DNA from: Spirosoma sp. SC4-14
Lineage (GTDB): Bacteria; Bacteroidota; Bacteroidia; Cytophagales; Spirosomataceae
Assembly: GCF_037201965.1 (NCBI RefSeq)
Contig: NZ_CP147518.1
Location: 7,681,001-7,745,000 of the forward strand
Reading direction: 5' to 3'
DNA: 64,000 bases
This document shows, piece after piece, positions 50,713 to 58,339 of this stretch (position 1 is its first letter; each line of letters begins with the position of its first letter). The translations under genes and the position numbers were made by a program. The notes below the pieces were generated by a model that was not told the origin of the DNA, ran no database searches, and saw nothing but the letters and a program-made list of their open reading frames with translations.

Positions 50713-51279
50713 ATGCAGGATGAATACGCATTAGTCGAAGGGTGCCGACGACAAGACCGGATTGTGCAGCGACAGCTCTATGAGCGGTTTGCCGGGAAAC
50801 TCTTTGTCGTTTGCAAACGATATATCCGAGACCCCGACGAAGCAGAAGATGTACTGCAGGATGCCTTTGTAAAGATCTATCGGCACATTGATTCATTTCG
50901 GTTCGAATGTCCATTGGAAGCATGGTTGAAACGTATCGTAATTAATACAGCCCTTAAACACTTGCGTAAGCTGAAGCCCTGGGAGAACACTGCCGACGTG
51001 CAGGAACTAGCCCCAGTACTGCCCCAGGCCGACGAAAGTCTACCCACGCTAAACTACCAATACTTGCTGCAACTGATTCAGGAACTACCACCCGGTTGCC
51101 GCACCGTGTTTAATTTATATGCAATTGAAGGGTATAACCATCCCGAAATTGCCGCAATGCTCGACATTGCCGAAGGAACCTCTAAATCACAATATGCCCG
51201 TGCACGCAGTCTTTTACTACAGAAATTACAATCGGACAACCGCTTTGCGGATGGTTATCCAGCAGATGGGCGTCCGTAG
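50713..51279 (+). CDS. ECF-type RNA polymerase sigma factor
   Basis: This 188-residue sigma-70-family factor has region 2 (LYERFAGKLFVVCKRYIRDPDEAEDVLQDAFVKIYR), including the conserved DAEDVLQDAF-type helix, and a short linker. Region 4 follows (LPPGCRTVFNLYAIEGYNHPEIAAMLDIAEGTSKSQYARAR), with a -35-binding helix-turn-helix. It directs RNA polymerase to a small regulon, probably controlled by the protein encoded next. I start at ATG 50713 (MQDEYALVEG), the usual ECF length; upstream in-frame codons are intergenic. Its TAG overlaps the GTG of the downstream gene by one base, strong evidence for translational coupling. Confidence 0.92.
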   Translation: MQDEYALVEGCRRQDRIVQRQLYERFAGKLFVVCKRYIRDPDEAEDVLQDAFVKIYRHIDSFRFECPLEAWLKRIVINTALKHLRKLKPWENTADVQELAPVLPQADESLPTLNYQYLLQLIQELPPGCRTVFNLYAIEGYNHPEIAAMLDIAEGTSKSQYARARSLLLQKLQSDNRFADGYPADGRP

Positions 51280-52919
51280 TGAACAATACGAATGAGATGG
51301 ATGAATTAGAAAAAAACATACCGAACGATTTCTGGCGCAAGGCTTTCGACGAAGCCGCCGAGACACCGCCCTCTGGGGTATGGGACGCCATTGAACGTCG
51401 GTTAGATGAATCAGCTAATCCGAAAATTATTCCGCTATGGAAAACCGGGCAGTTGGCATCGCGTCCGGTCAAATGGAGCGTTGGCATTGCTGCGGCTATA
51501 GCCTTATTGCTGATTGGGTGGTGGTCTGTCAACACAGCGCCTACTACCTCGCAACTTGCCCATAATGAACCATTAAACAAATCAGCTCAGCCGCAACCCA
51601 ACCAAACTGGTGCTGCTGAGAGCGAACCTGCTTTATCAACGAATAAATTAAATAGCCATCAGGCAGAGAAACTACCCAGCGAGTCAGTAGCCTCCGCAAC
51701 CCCCTCGTCGCCAGCACTAAATCAGGCACAAAATAAGCTTTCCAAACCAGGCCAACCGGCATCTGAATCAGAGCAATCGGTTCATCGGGCGACCCGGTTT
51801 TCTCCTGAAAATCAAATTACTCAGGCTCCCCAGCTACCGCAATCTTCGGCTCGTTTTGAGAGTCGGCCAGGGGCATCTGAAATCACGAACCGAACTGTCA
51901 ATCCTACACTCGCGGCAACGGCATCCCGGCAACGAACCCGGGTAATGTCGGTAGGGTTTACGTCATTAACTTCCGTTGCGGATATAAATAGTGCCGAACT
52001 GGTTTCGTTCCATACGATCCAGATTAATAAGCTTTCGTCGCAACCAATGAAACTGCGGTCGCCAGGTGGTATTCATCGAATTGTCTGGTATCGTCCTGCC
52101 GATTTACCGCTGGAACCTGAACGGAGTAAATTAAAACACGAACATCGCGAAGTTTGGGCTTCAGTTAGTCTGATGCCGGGTGCGTTTAACCCATCGGTTG
52201 CGATACGATCGTTACAAACAGCCGCTCTGAACGTTGCGACTTCCAGCCAGCCTTCCGTTAGCAGCCAGCCTAATTTTTCGATGGCTTATCAGGCAGGAGC
52301 TGGTGTACAACTCAGCGAACACTGGTCAGTTGAATCTGGAATCGGTTATTTATCGGCTCATTCGACGGTAGAAAGCCCGAGCCTTTCAACTACTTCTGCG
52401 AGTTTTGCTGCAACCAACAAATCGGCAACCTCCGGTAATTTATATGCCAATGCTGTTCGAAATAGCGTGCAGGGCGAGGCACTTTATGCCTCACCTGCCA
52501 AGGGAAACTATGATAATCTGAGTGCTGCTTCAGCCACCTATTCGGCATACGACAACCGCAATCAACAGGCCTTGGCCAATAATTTCGAGTATGTTCAGGT
52601 TCCGGTTCAGCTAGGTTATCAGTTTCGCCCCCGAAAGCGCCTGGGTATGGCTATTCTGGGTGGATTTTTAACGAATATTTTTGTTCGTAACACTGTTGGC
52701 GACGATCTGGTTGTTACGGGGAAAGACGGTGTATACCGTCCAGTGTCACTTGCGGCATCGATGGGTGCTCGTTTTCGCTATCGCCCCTCGCACCGGTGGT
52801 CGGCTTCATTGGCAGGTATGTATCAGCCATCGCTAGGGTTTGGCACTCGTCCAGAATCGCAGGTGCAGACTACGCCAACTTCGGCTGGCATGAGCTTTGG
52901 TCTTGATTATCATTTCTAA
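51279..52919 (+). CDS. Trans-envelope protein: cytosolic segment, TM helix, linker, outer-membrane beta-barrel
   Basis: This 546-residue protein has no family name that I recognise. Residues about 1-67 are cytosolic and helical (WRKAFDEAAETPPSGVWDAIERRL), in a position where anti-sigma domains usually sit. Residues about 68-88 form one transmembrane helix (WSVGIAAAIALLLIGWW). Then follows a ~200-residue Ser/Gln/Asn/Pro-rich linker. The C-terminal ~250 residues form an outer-membrane beta-barrel (YQAGAGVQLSEHWSVESGIGYL, FEYVQVPVQLGYQFRPRK) with a final aromatic strand ending in Phe. It would reach from the cytosol to the outer membrane and bind the sigma factor, a possible one-protein envelope sensor. 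The start is GTG 51279, or ATG 51297. Confidence 0.75.
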   Translation: MNNTNEMDELEKNIPNDFWRKAFDEAAETPPSGVWDAIERRLDESANPKIIPLWKTGQLASRPVKWSVGIAAAIALLLIGWWSVNTAPTTSQLAHNEPLNKSAQPQPNQTGAAESEPALSTNKLNSHQAEKLPSESVASATPSSPALNQAQNKLSKPGQPASESEQSVHRATRFSPENQITQAPQLPQSSARFESRPGASEITNRTVNPTLAATASRQRTRVMSVGFTSLTSVADINSAELVSFHTIQINKLSSQPMKLRSPGGIHRIVWYRPADLPLEPERSKLKHEHREVWASVSLMPGAFNPSVAIRSLQTAALNVATSSQPSVSSQPNFSMAYQAGAGVQLSEHWSVESGIGYLSAHSTVESPSLSTTSASFAATNKSATSGNLYANAVRNSVQGEALYASPAKGNYDNLSAASATYSAYDNRNQQALANNFEYVQVPVQLGYQFRPRKRLGMAILGGFLTNIFVRNTVGDDLVVTGKDGVYRPVSLAASMGARFRYRPSHRWSASLAGMYQPSLGFGTRPESQVQTTPTSAGMSFGLDYHF

Positions 52920-52930
52920 ATTGTTGGGCT

Positions 52931-53395
52931 ATGAACCTTCGTCTGGTCAATATAGTGTTCTTGCTGCTATTTTTTGGATGCTCCAGCGTTTCTCCCCAGA
53001 GCGATTCGAAAGTAAACGATGGCTTAATTGTTCGCACAGGCACCTCGTTTGGCATGTGCGTAGGCTACTGCCGAAATGATTATGAGATTAAACAAACAGC
53101 CGTAACACTCACTCGAAACGACATCCGTAAATCATTAACACAAACCTGCCAGACAACCATTAGTGAAACCGATTGGGCAGCCATAAAAGCGGCAACCAAT
53201 TTTTCGGAATTCAGCAAACAACCTGAGCGCCTTGGTTGCCCCGACTGCGCCGACGGCGGTGCCGAATATATTGAGTTACAACTCAACGACCAGAGCCACC
53301 GGGTCACCTTTGAATACAACGCCACTATTCCTGGCTTCGAATCGCTGGTAGATCTTCTGCGAAAACAGCGAAATGCCTATAAAGAATGTAAGTAA
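52931..53395 (+). CDS. Small cysteine-rich lipoprotein
   Basis: This 154-residue lipoprotein has a signal peptide ending in a lipobox at Cys17 (LLLFFGCSS). It has further cysteines in the pairs GMCVGYC and GCPDC, one in QTCQT and one at the C-terminus (KECK), possibly forming disulfide bonds or a metal site. The remainder is mixed, with ITISETDWAAIK-like and LQLNDQSHRVTFEYN strands. I do not recognise a family. It follows the trans-envelope gene by 11 bases, so it probably belongs to the same sigma-factor operon. Confidence 0.75.
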   Translation: MNLRLVNIVFLLLFFGCSSVSPQSDSKVNDGLIVRTGTSFGMCVGYCRNDYEIKQTAVTLTRNDIRKSLTQTCQTTISETDWAAIKAATNFSEFSKQPERLGCPDCADGGAEYIELQLNDQSHRVTFEYNATIPGFESLVDLLRKQRNAYKECK

Positions 53396-53472
53396 TAATT
53401 ATTCATAGAATCTGCTTTTTACGGCTGGCCACCGTATTGACCAGTACACTATGAGCTAATACTGAGTCTGTT

Positions 53473-54717
53473 ATGAAAACAAACCCTTTTTCGATATTAA
53501 CAGCGGTTATTGCCGTTAGCCTTTTAACGGCCATCAGTTGCAGAAATTCAACGGTTTCGCCTGATACACCCCCTAATGCAACGGGCGAGCTACGTGTGTC
53601 GGCTCCGTTTGCCAATCAAACTACTCAGTTTGCTTTCGATCTGGCCAGGCAGATAACGGCAGAAGAAGGACAGGATAAGAACATTTTTGTTTCTCCGCTA
53701 AGCCTGCACATAGCGCTTGGCATGATTTTGAACGGAGCAAATGGAGCAACGGCTGCCGAAATTCAGAAAACCCTGAAGCTCGGCGCGCAAACGCTGGCCG
53801 AAGCCAACCAAACCTACCAGAACCTGATGGAAAACCTGCCAGTTGTTGATCCGAAAGTAACCCTGACCCTGGCCAACTCGATGTGGTATCGGAATACATT
53901 TTCGGTTGCCACGTCTTTTCAGGATATTCTAAAGCAGACGTTTAAGGCCGAAATTTCGGCCGAGGATTTCAATGATCCGGCTACCGTTGGTAAGATCAAT
54001 AGCTGGGCCAGCGAAAAAACCAACGGTCGTATTCCGAAAGTAATCGACCAGATTCAGCCAGACAACGTTATGTTTCTGATGAATGCGCTGTATTTCAAAG
54101 GCGACTGGAAAACACAGTTTAAACCCGAACAAACCGTAGATACTCCGTTTAAGCTGGCCAATGGCAGTCAAACCTCCGTGAAGATGATGCGGCTCAACAC
54201 AAGCCTCCGGCAGGCGTTTCGCCCAACCTATTCGGCGTTTGAACTGCCCTACGGTTCCGACAAATTTGCCATGACGGTACTGTTGCCAGCCGCCACTTCC
54301 TCGGCCGATGCGCTGTTGCAAAGCTTTACCGCATCAGACTGGAGCCAACTCCAGAACGATATGGCAAATGGCATGCTGGACTTTGGATTACCTAAATTTA
54401 CGTTGTCGTACGAAATCAAGCTAAACAACGCACTCAGTGCCATGGGAATGCCAACCGCTTTTACGGACAATGCTGATTTTTCAAGAATAAGCGAACAAAA
54501 TAATCTAACGCTAAGCTTTGTGAAACAGAACACCTTTGTAGCTGTAGATGAGAAAGGTACAGAAGCGGCCGCTGTAACAACCGGAGGTATTTCAACAACG
54601 TCGATGCCTGTTCCAAAGCTCTGCGACCGCCCATTTGTGTTCGTTATTCACGAAAAGACGTCAGGAACTGTGTTATTTGTTGGAAAAATAGCCGATCCAA
54701 CAAAAACAAATTCATGA
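53473..54717 (+). CDS. Serpin-family lipoprotein protease inhibitor
   Basis: This 414-residue serpin has a lipobox at about residue 24 (LLTAISC), so it is membrane-anchored. Serpin motifs are present: NIFVSPLSLHIALGMILNGA, NSMWYRNTF, INSWASEKTNGRI, MFLMNALYFKGDWKTQF and FVFVIHEKTSGTVLFVGKI. The reactive-centre loop is residues 360-381 (EKGTEAAAVTTGG at the hinge); by the usual count P1 would be Thr376. The hinge has Thr at P14 and small residues after it, so it is likely an inhibitory serpin that traps serine or cysteine proteases. Serpins are irregularly distributed in bacteria. It overlaps the next lipoprotein gene by four bases (ATGA). Confidence 0.93.
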   Translation: MKTNPFSILTAVIAVSLLTAISCRNSTVSPDTPPNATGELRVSAPFANQTTQFAFDLARQITAEEGQDKNIFVSPLSLHIALGMILNGANGATAAEIQKTLKLGAQTLAEANQTYQNLMENLPVVDPKVTLTLANSMWYRNTFSVATSFQDILKQTFKAEISAEDFNDPATVGKINSWASEKTNGRIPKVIDQIQPDNVMFLMNALYFKGDWKTQFKPEQTVDTPFKLANGSQTSVKMMRLNTSLRQAFRPTYSAFELPYGSDKFAMTVLLPAATSSADALLQSFTASDWSQLQNDMANGMLDFGLPKFTLSYEIKLNNALSAMGMPTAFTDNADFSRISEQNNLTLSFVKQNTFVAVDEKGTEAAAVTTGGISTTSMPVPKLCDRPFVFVIHEKTSGTVLFVGKIADPTKTNS

Positions 54718-55160
54718 AACGAGCCTTAATTACCTGCCTGGTTCTAACGATTTTTGCTGGTTGTAAACAACGGAATCAGGAGGTTGCTCCTGTTTTGGCA
54801 AACCTGATTGGTACCTGGCAGCTTGTTCAACCTGATTCGTCCTATGCCGTAACACTCGAATTTGCATACGATACTAAAAATCCACCCATTGATATAACTC
54901 CATTTCTGGCCAGTGGGAAATCGGCAATCAACGACTATACGGCACGTATATTCGCGACAATCGACGGAACGATGCAGGTCAGCGAATTGGGCACTACAAA
55001 ACTAGGCGGCACACCCGAAGCCATACAGTTTGAACAGAACTATTATGAAAAGCTCAACAGCATTGTCCGATTTGAATCGCCAACCCAAACAACGCTCAAC
55101 CTCTACCACGGTGGCACTACACCAGGGATGTTAGTGTATAAAAAAATGACTCAGCCATGA
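54714..55160 (+). CDS. Small lipoprotein, possible META-like/lipocalin fold
   Basis: This 148-residue protein has a signal peptide with lipobox Cys17 (LTIFAGCKQ). The rest starts LIGTWQLVQPDSSYAVTLEF, a pattern shared by small META- or lipocalin-like beta-barrel domains, and ends in beta strands with no catalytic motif. The family call is tentative. Its start overlaps the serpin stop by four bases and its stop overlaps the next gene by four bases, so three genes are translationally linked. It is likely periplasmic, anchored to a membrane. Confidence 0.7.
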   Translation: MKRALITCLVLTIFAGCKQRNQEVAPVLANLIGTWQLVQPDSSYAVTLEFAYDTKNPPIDITPFLASGKSAINDYTARIFATIDGTMQVSELGTTKLGGTPEAIQFEQNYYEKLNSIVRFESPTQTTLNLYHGGTTPGMLVYKKMTQP

Positions 55161-55588
55161 ACCGTATCCGAACGGCTTTTTCTATCGTTTTCGTCGTAGC
55201 GCTTGTTTTCAGTTGTTCCGAAAAACGAGTCTGCGGATGTGTTTTTCCAGCGTCACCTTTAGCGGGCGACTGGAACCTGACTAAAATCACCTATGGCTTA
55301 ACCCAGAAAACGGTTACGCCTGCCGAAGCGGGCTATACCGAAGTACTGTCATTTACGGGCACAGTAGGAAATGGCAAATACAGTCTGGTTCGTAATGGCA
55401 TTCCGATTGAGAGCAGTAATTATTCCCTATCCTTTCCCAAAGGAGGCTCTACCGAAGGCCTGATTTTTTATCAGGTCGATTCAACCCAACAATCGTTTCA
55501 ACTGAGCGATAATAAACTTGTACTTTCCGAACGGAGCTCCGATGGCACTGCTATTGCCGATGGGGCCATATATGAATACAGCCGATAA
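55157..55588 (+). CDS. Small lipoprotein, lipocalin-like
   Basis: This 143-residue protein has a lipobox at Cys20 (ALVFSCSEK), followed by CGCVFP and then LAGDWNLTKITYGL, similar in style to the upstream protein and to lipocalin-like domains. Gly, Asn and Ser-rich turns and beta strands continue to the end. I do not recognise a function. Its ATG overlaps the upstream stop (ATGA). A strong terminator lies 67 bases downstream, so it ends the operon that starts with the sigma factor. Confidence 0.7.
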   Translation: MNRIRTAFSIVFVVALVFSCSEKRVCGCVFPASPLAGDWNLTKITYGLTQKTVTPAEAGYTEVLSFTGTVGNGKYSLVRNGIPIESSNYSLSFPKGGSTEGLIFYQVDSTQQSFQLSDNKLVLSERSSDGTAIADGAIYEYSR

Positions 55589-55655
55589 GGATTTCGGCCA
55601 TTGGCATCTACCAGACACCACCGATTATATTGCTAACTTTTTGTGTAAGACCAAT

Positions 55656-55688
55656 ATTGCCCGGCCGTAGTTAAGACAGCCGGGCAAT
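55656..55688. terminator. Hairpin terminator after the lipoprotein operon
   Basis: The perfect 10-bp stem ATTGCCCGGC (55656-55665) pairs with GCCGGGCAAT (55679-55688) around a 13-base loop. A T-rich TTTATTT follows on the plus strand. Confidence 0.85.
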
Positions 55689-55761
55689 TTATTTCTCCGG
55701 CAATCCAACGCTTTCATTCGCTTTAGAATCCTGATAATAAAATCATTAGATCCTGTTGCCT

Positions 55762-57039
55762 ATGAAAGCCCAACCTCTACTTTTCGCTTTGGCATTAATG
55801 GGTCTGGCATTGGCCAGTTGCACCGACAAATGCGAAGAAACACGAACCTTTAAACAATTTACCCCCATTACCCTTACTCTTCAGCAGGTACGGGAAGGAG
55901 TACGCGTTGAACAAGCGCAGGACCTACGAAATACTGGTAAAATCTACACAAAAGACGGCTATTTGTTCATCAACGAGATTAAGGAAGGCATTCACATCAT
56001 TGATAACCGGAATCCCTCTTCACCGCAACAAATCGCGTTTCTGCGTATTCCGGGCAATGGCGACATTGCGGTTCGTAACAATATCCTGTATGCCGACAGT
56101 TATATGGATCTGATCGCGTTCGACATTAGCGATCCGAGTCAACCCCGAGAGGTTAATCGCGTTCAGTCAATTTTTCCAAGTGGGCAATTCGACGGGGGCT
56201 ATTGGAGCGTCAATCCACAAGCGGTTACGCTCAGCGACCAACGGGTCGACTACGTTACCGAAACCGTAAAAACGGACTGTGAAACGGCGGGGCAATGGCA
56301 AAACAACTGCCCTAACTGCTTGGTTTTCGATGCGTTTGCCAATTTCTCAAAAGCTAATTCAGCAGCACCAAGTACCAATGGCACGGCCGGATCAATGGCT
56401 CGTTTTGCGCTGTACGACAATTATCTGTATGCTGTTAACCAGTCAGATATGCAATTGTTCGATATTCGGGATGCTACCAGGCCAACACCCAGCAATCGGA
56501 TTAACCTGGGTTGGGGCATCGAAACTATTTTCCCATACAAGGACAAACTGTTTATCGGATCTCAGTCGGGTATGTTCATTTACGACAATACAAATCCGGC
56601 CAACCCCGTACAGCTTTCAACGTTTCAACATGCCCGCGTGTGCGACCCGGTTGTGGTTAGCGGAGATATTGCCTACGTAACCCTACGCAATGGAACTCAG
56701 TGTGGCGGCTACACCAATCAACTCGACGTGGTCGATATTAGTAGCCTGACGAATCCGCGGTTACTGAAAAGTTATCCCATGCAGAATCCGCACGGCCTGG
56801 GCGTCGATTACCCAAATGTGTTTATCTGTGAGGGCGAATATGGCTTAAAATCACTTGACGCCAGCTCACCGCTCGACGTTAAACAACTCGAATATCTGAC
56901 TAGCATGAATGCTTACGACGTGATTCCAATCGACAAAACCCTGTTAATGATTGGTCGGGATGGCTTATATCAGTTCGATTATTCGAATCCGGCTCAGTTG
57001 CGTCAATTAAGCAAAATTCCCGTCAACCGGCCGTATTAA
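55762..57039 (+). CDS. LVIVD-repeat beta-propeller lipoprotein
   Basis: This 425-residue lipoprotein has Cys20 in LALASC as the lipobox residue. The body has about six LVIVD-type repeats of the pattern GIHIIDNRNPSSPQQIAFL, LIAFDISDPSQPREV, LQLFDIRDATRPT, LDVVDISSLTNPRLL and QFDYSNPAQL, expected to fold as a beta-propeller. Such proteins occur on the surface of many Bacteroidota and may bind polymers or other proteins; no enzyme motif is present. A Cys-rich loop (TDCETAGQWQNNCPNC) is unusual for the family. It starts at ATG 55762; the TTG at 55756 is less likely. It follows a terminator, so it is a separate transcript, with the small outer-membrane protein gene 16 bases downstream. Confidence 0.85.
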   Translation: MKAQPLLFALALMGLALASCTDKCEETRTFKQFTPITLTLQQVREGVRVEQAQDLRNTGKIYTKDGYLFINEIKEGIHIIDNRNPSSPQQIAFLRIPGNGDIAVRNNILYADSYMDLIAFDISDPSQPREVNRVQSIFPSGQFDGGYWSVNPQAVTLSDQRVDYVTETVKTDCETAGQWQNNCPNCLVFDAFANFSKANSAAPSTNGTAGSMARFALYDNYLYAVNQSDMQLFDIRDATRPTPSNRINLGWGIETIFPYKDKLFIGSQSGMFIYDNTNPANPVQLSTFQHARVCDPVVVSGDIAYVTLRNGTQCGGYTNQLDVVDISSLTNPRLLKSYPMQNPHGLGVDYPNVFICEGEYGLKSLDASSPLDVKQLEYLTSMNAYDVIPIDKTLLMIGRDGLYQFDYSNPAQLRQLSKIPVNRPY

Positions 57040-57055
57040 ACCACTCAGCAAACTT

Positions 57056-57634
57056 ATGAGAACGTTTTTACTGATGCTGTTTGGTTTGCTTCCGTTATCG
57101 GTCGTTGCCCAAACACCAGCGTTCAAACCTGTTTACACCAACATGACCGAAATCGGTGTATCGATGGGTCAGGTGAGGTATGGCACACCAACGGTCGAAT
57201 CGGTATCGAAACGGTCGAATCTGACCGCGCAAACATTCAACGGCGTATTGATTCACCCACGGTTGGCCCTGGGCGGAACGGTTGGTATCGACTGGTATAA
57301 TTCGGCACTTCTCATACCGGTTTGCGCCGGGCTCCGATACGATCTTGCCCAACCCAACCAGAAGAATCTTCGCGTGTTCACGAGCCTCGATTCGGGTTGG
57401 GGATTTACCTGGCTAAACGAAGATCCGACGGGTTATAAAACAACGGGTGGCTGGGTAATTTCACCCGGTATTGGCTTCCGAACCGGTAAACCAAACAACG
57501 CAAACTTTATTATGTCGCTGTCGTACAGGCGTCAGGAAGCCGAGGCCGACAAACCACTCTCATGGAATGAAATCGCCAAACACGAAACACGGGTTTACAA
57601 TCGAGTAGCCATTCGATTAGGTATTAGTTTTTAA
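57056..57634 (+). CDS. Small outer-membrane beta-barrel-like protein
   Basis: This 192-residue protein has a signal peptide (MRTFLLMLFGLLPLSVVAQ). The rest shows alternating hydrophobic beta strands ending NRVAIRLGISF, whose last residue is Phe, as in outer-membrane proteins. Motifs such as GWGFTWLNEDPTGYKTTGG and GIGFRTGKPNNANFIMSLSYRR match the style of Bacteroidota eight-strand barrels, but I do not recognise a named family. It lies 16 bases after the LVIVD gene, so the pair is likely cotranscribed. The LVIVD propeller may dock to the barrel on the surface. Confidence 0.72.
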   Translation: MRTFLLMLFGLLPLSVVAQTPAFKPVYTNMTEIGVSMGQVRYGTPTVESVSKRSNLTAQTFNGVLIHPRLALGGTVGIDWYNSALLIPVCAGLRYDLAQPNQKNLRVFTSLDSGWGFTWLNEDPTGYKTTGGWVISPGIGFRTGKPNNANFIMSLSYRRQEAEADKPLSWNEIAKHETRVYNRVAIRLGISF

Positions 57635-57878
57635 TGATGACCAAACGAATATTTTCCGTCCTAGTATTGGCTGATTGAGTAAACGGTTTAACAATTTGCG
57701 TACTTATAGCGTTGTACACTTTGTGTCTTCTGTTCGAACTAACCCAAAACTCATATTTCAGCCAATTTCAGTAATTCTGGATTGAGTTTTTGGCAAACAT
57801 TTTTTGTTGACCCTAACGGTTCAGCTCAATTTGTTGATTCGCCAGTAAACCGTTTTGACGCTAATAAACCACACAGGT

Positions 57879-58253
57879 ATGACTACTGACTATTGGGATT
57901 CGCAGCGACAGGGTAACTGGAACGTTTATTCTGACCAGCAAGAAAGAAAAACCACAGACCGAAGCGCCGAAAAAGTGAGCGATCACCTTCTGGTTACAGG
58001 TGTAAGCACGCTACCAGTAGCGAAGGTTATTACTTTTCCTAATAGAATCGAATTGGTTAATGATATAAAATACGTTATGAGAAAAATGGCAATGATTGTT
58101 GTTGGGGCAACGCTATTTGTGGCAGGATACCGTCATATTCACCGTCAGGCTGAATATGTTACAACTCAAAGTGCAACGAGCGAACCTAATCAGAAAACAA
58201 TTCCTGATAATATTAAAAATTCGGTTGCCTTTCGGTTGGTTAAGGCATCATAA
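57879..58253 (+). CDS. Single-pass membrane protein of unknown function
   Basis: This 124-residue protein has a hydrophilic N-terminal half, one predicted transmembrane helix near residues 74-92 (MAMIVVGATLFVAGY) and a hydrophilic C-terminal tail. I do not recognise a family or motif. The start is ATG 57879, the first after the 244-base gap; the ATG at 57855 would add eight residues. The gene stands alone and is closed by a strong terminator 22 bases after its stop, so it is probably expressed. Confidence 0.6.
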   Translation: MTTDYWDSQRQGNWNVYSDQQERKTTDRSAEKVSDHLLVTGVSTLPVAKVITFPNRIELVNDIKYVMRKMAMIVVGATLFVAGYRHIHRQAEYVTTQSATSEPNQKTIPDNIKNSVAFRLVKAS

Positions 58254-58267
58254 TACGCACATCATAC

Positions 58268-58301
58268 AAAAAAACCTCCCGATTGCTCGGGAGGTTTTTT
58301 T
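58268..58301. terminator. Bidirectional intrinsic terminator between convergent genes
   Basis: The 8-bp stem CCTCCCGA (58275-58282) with TCGGGAGG (58287-58294) has a 4-base loop and A and T runs on its two sides. It serves the small membrane-protein gene and the convergent typA gene. Confidence 0.92.
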
Positions 58302-58339
58302 ATATCTAACGATTGATAACAAACTTATTTTCCAGTCAA

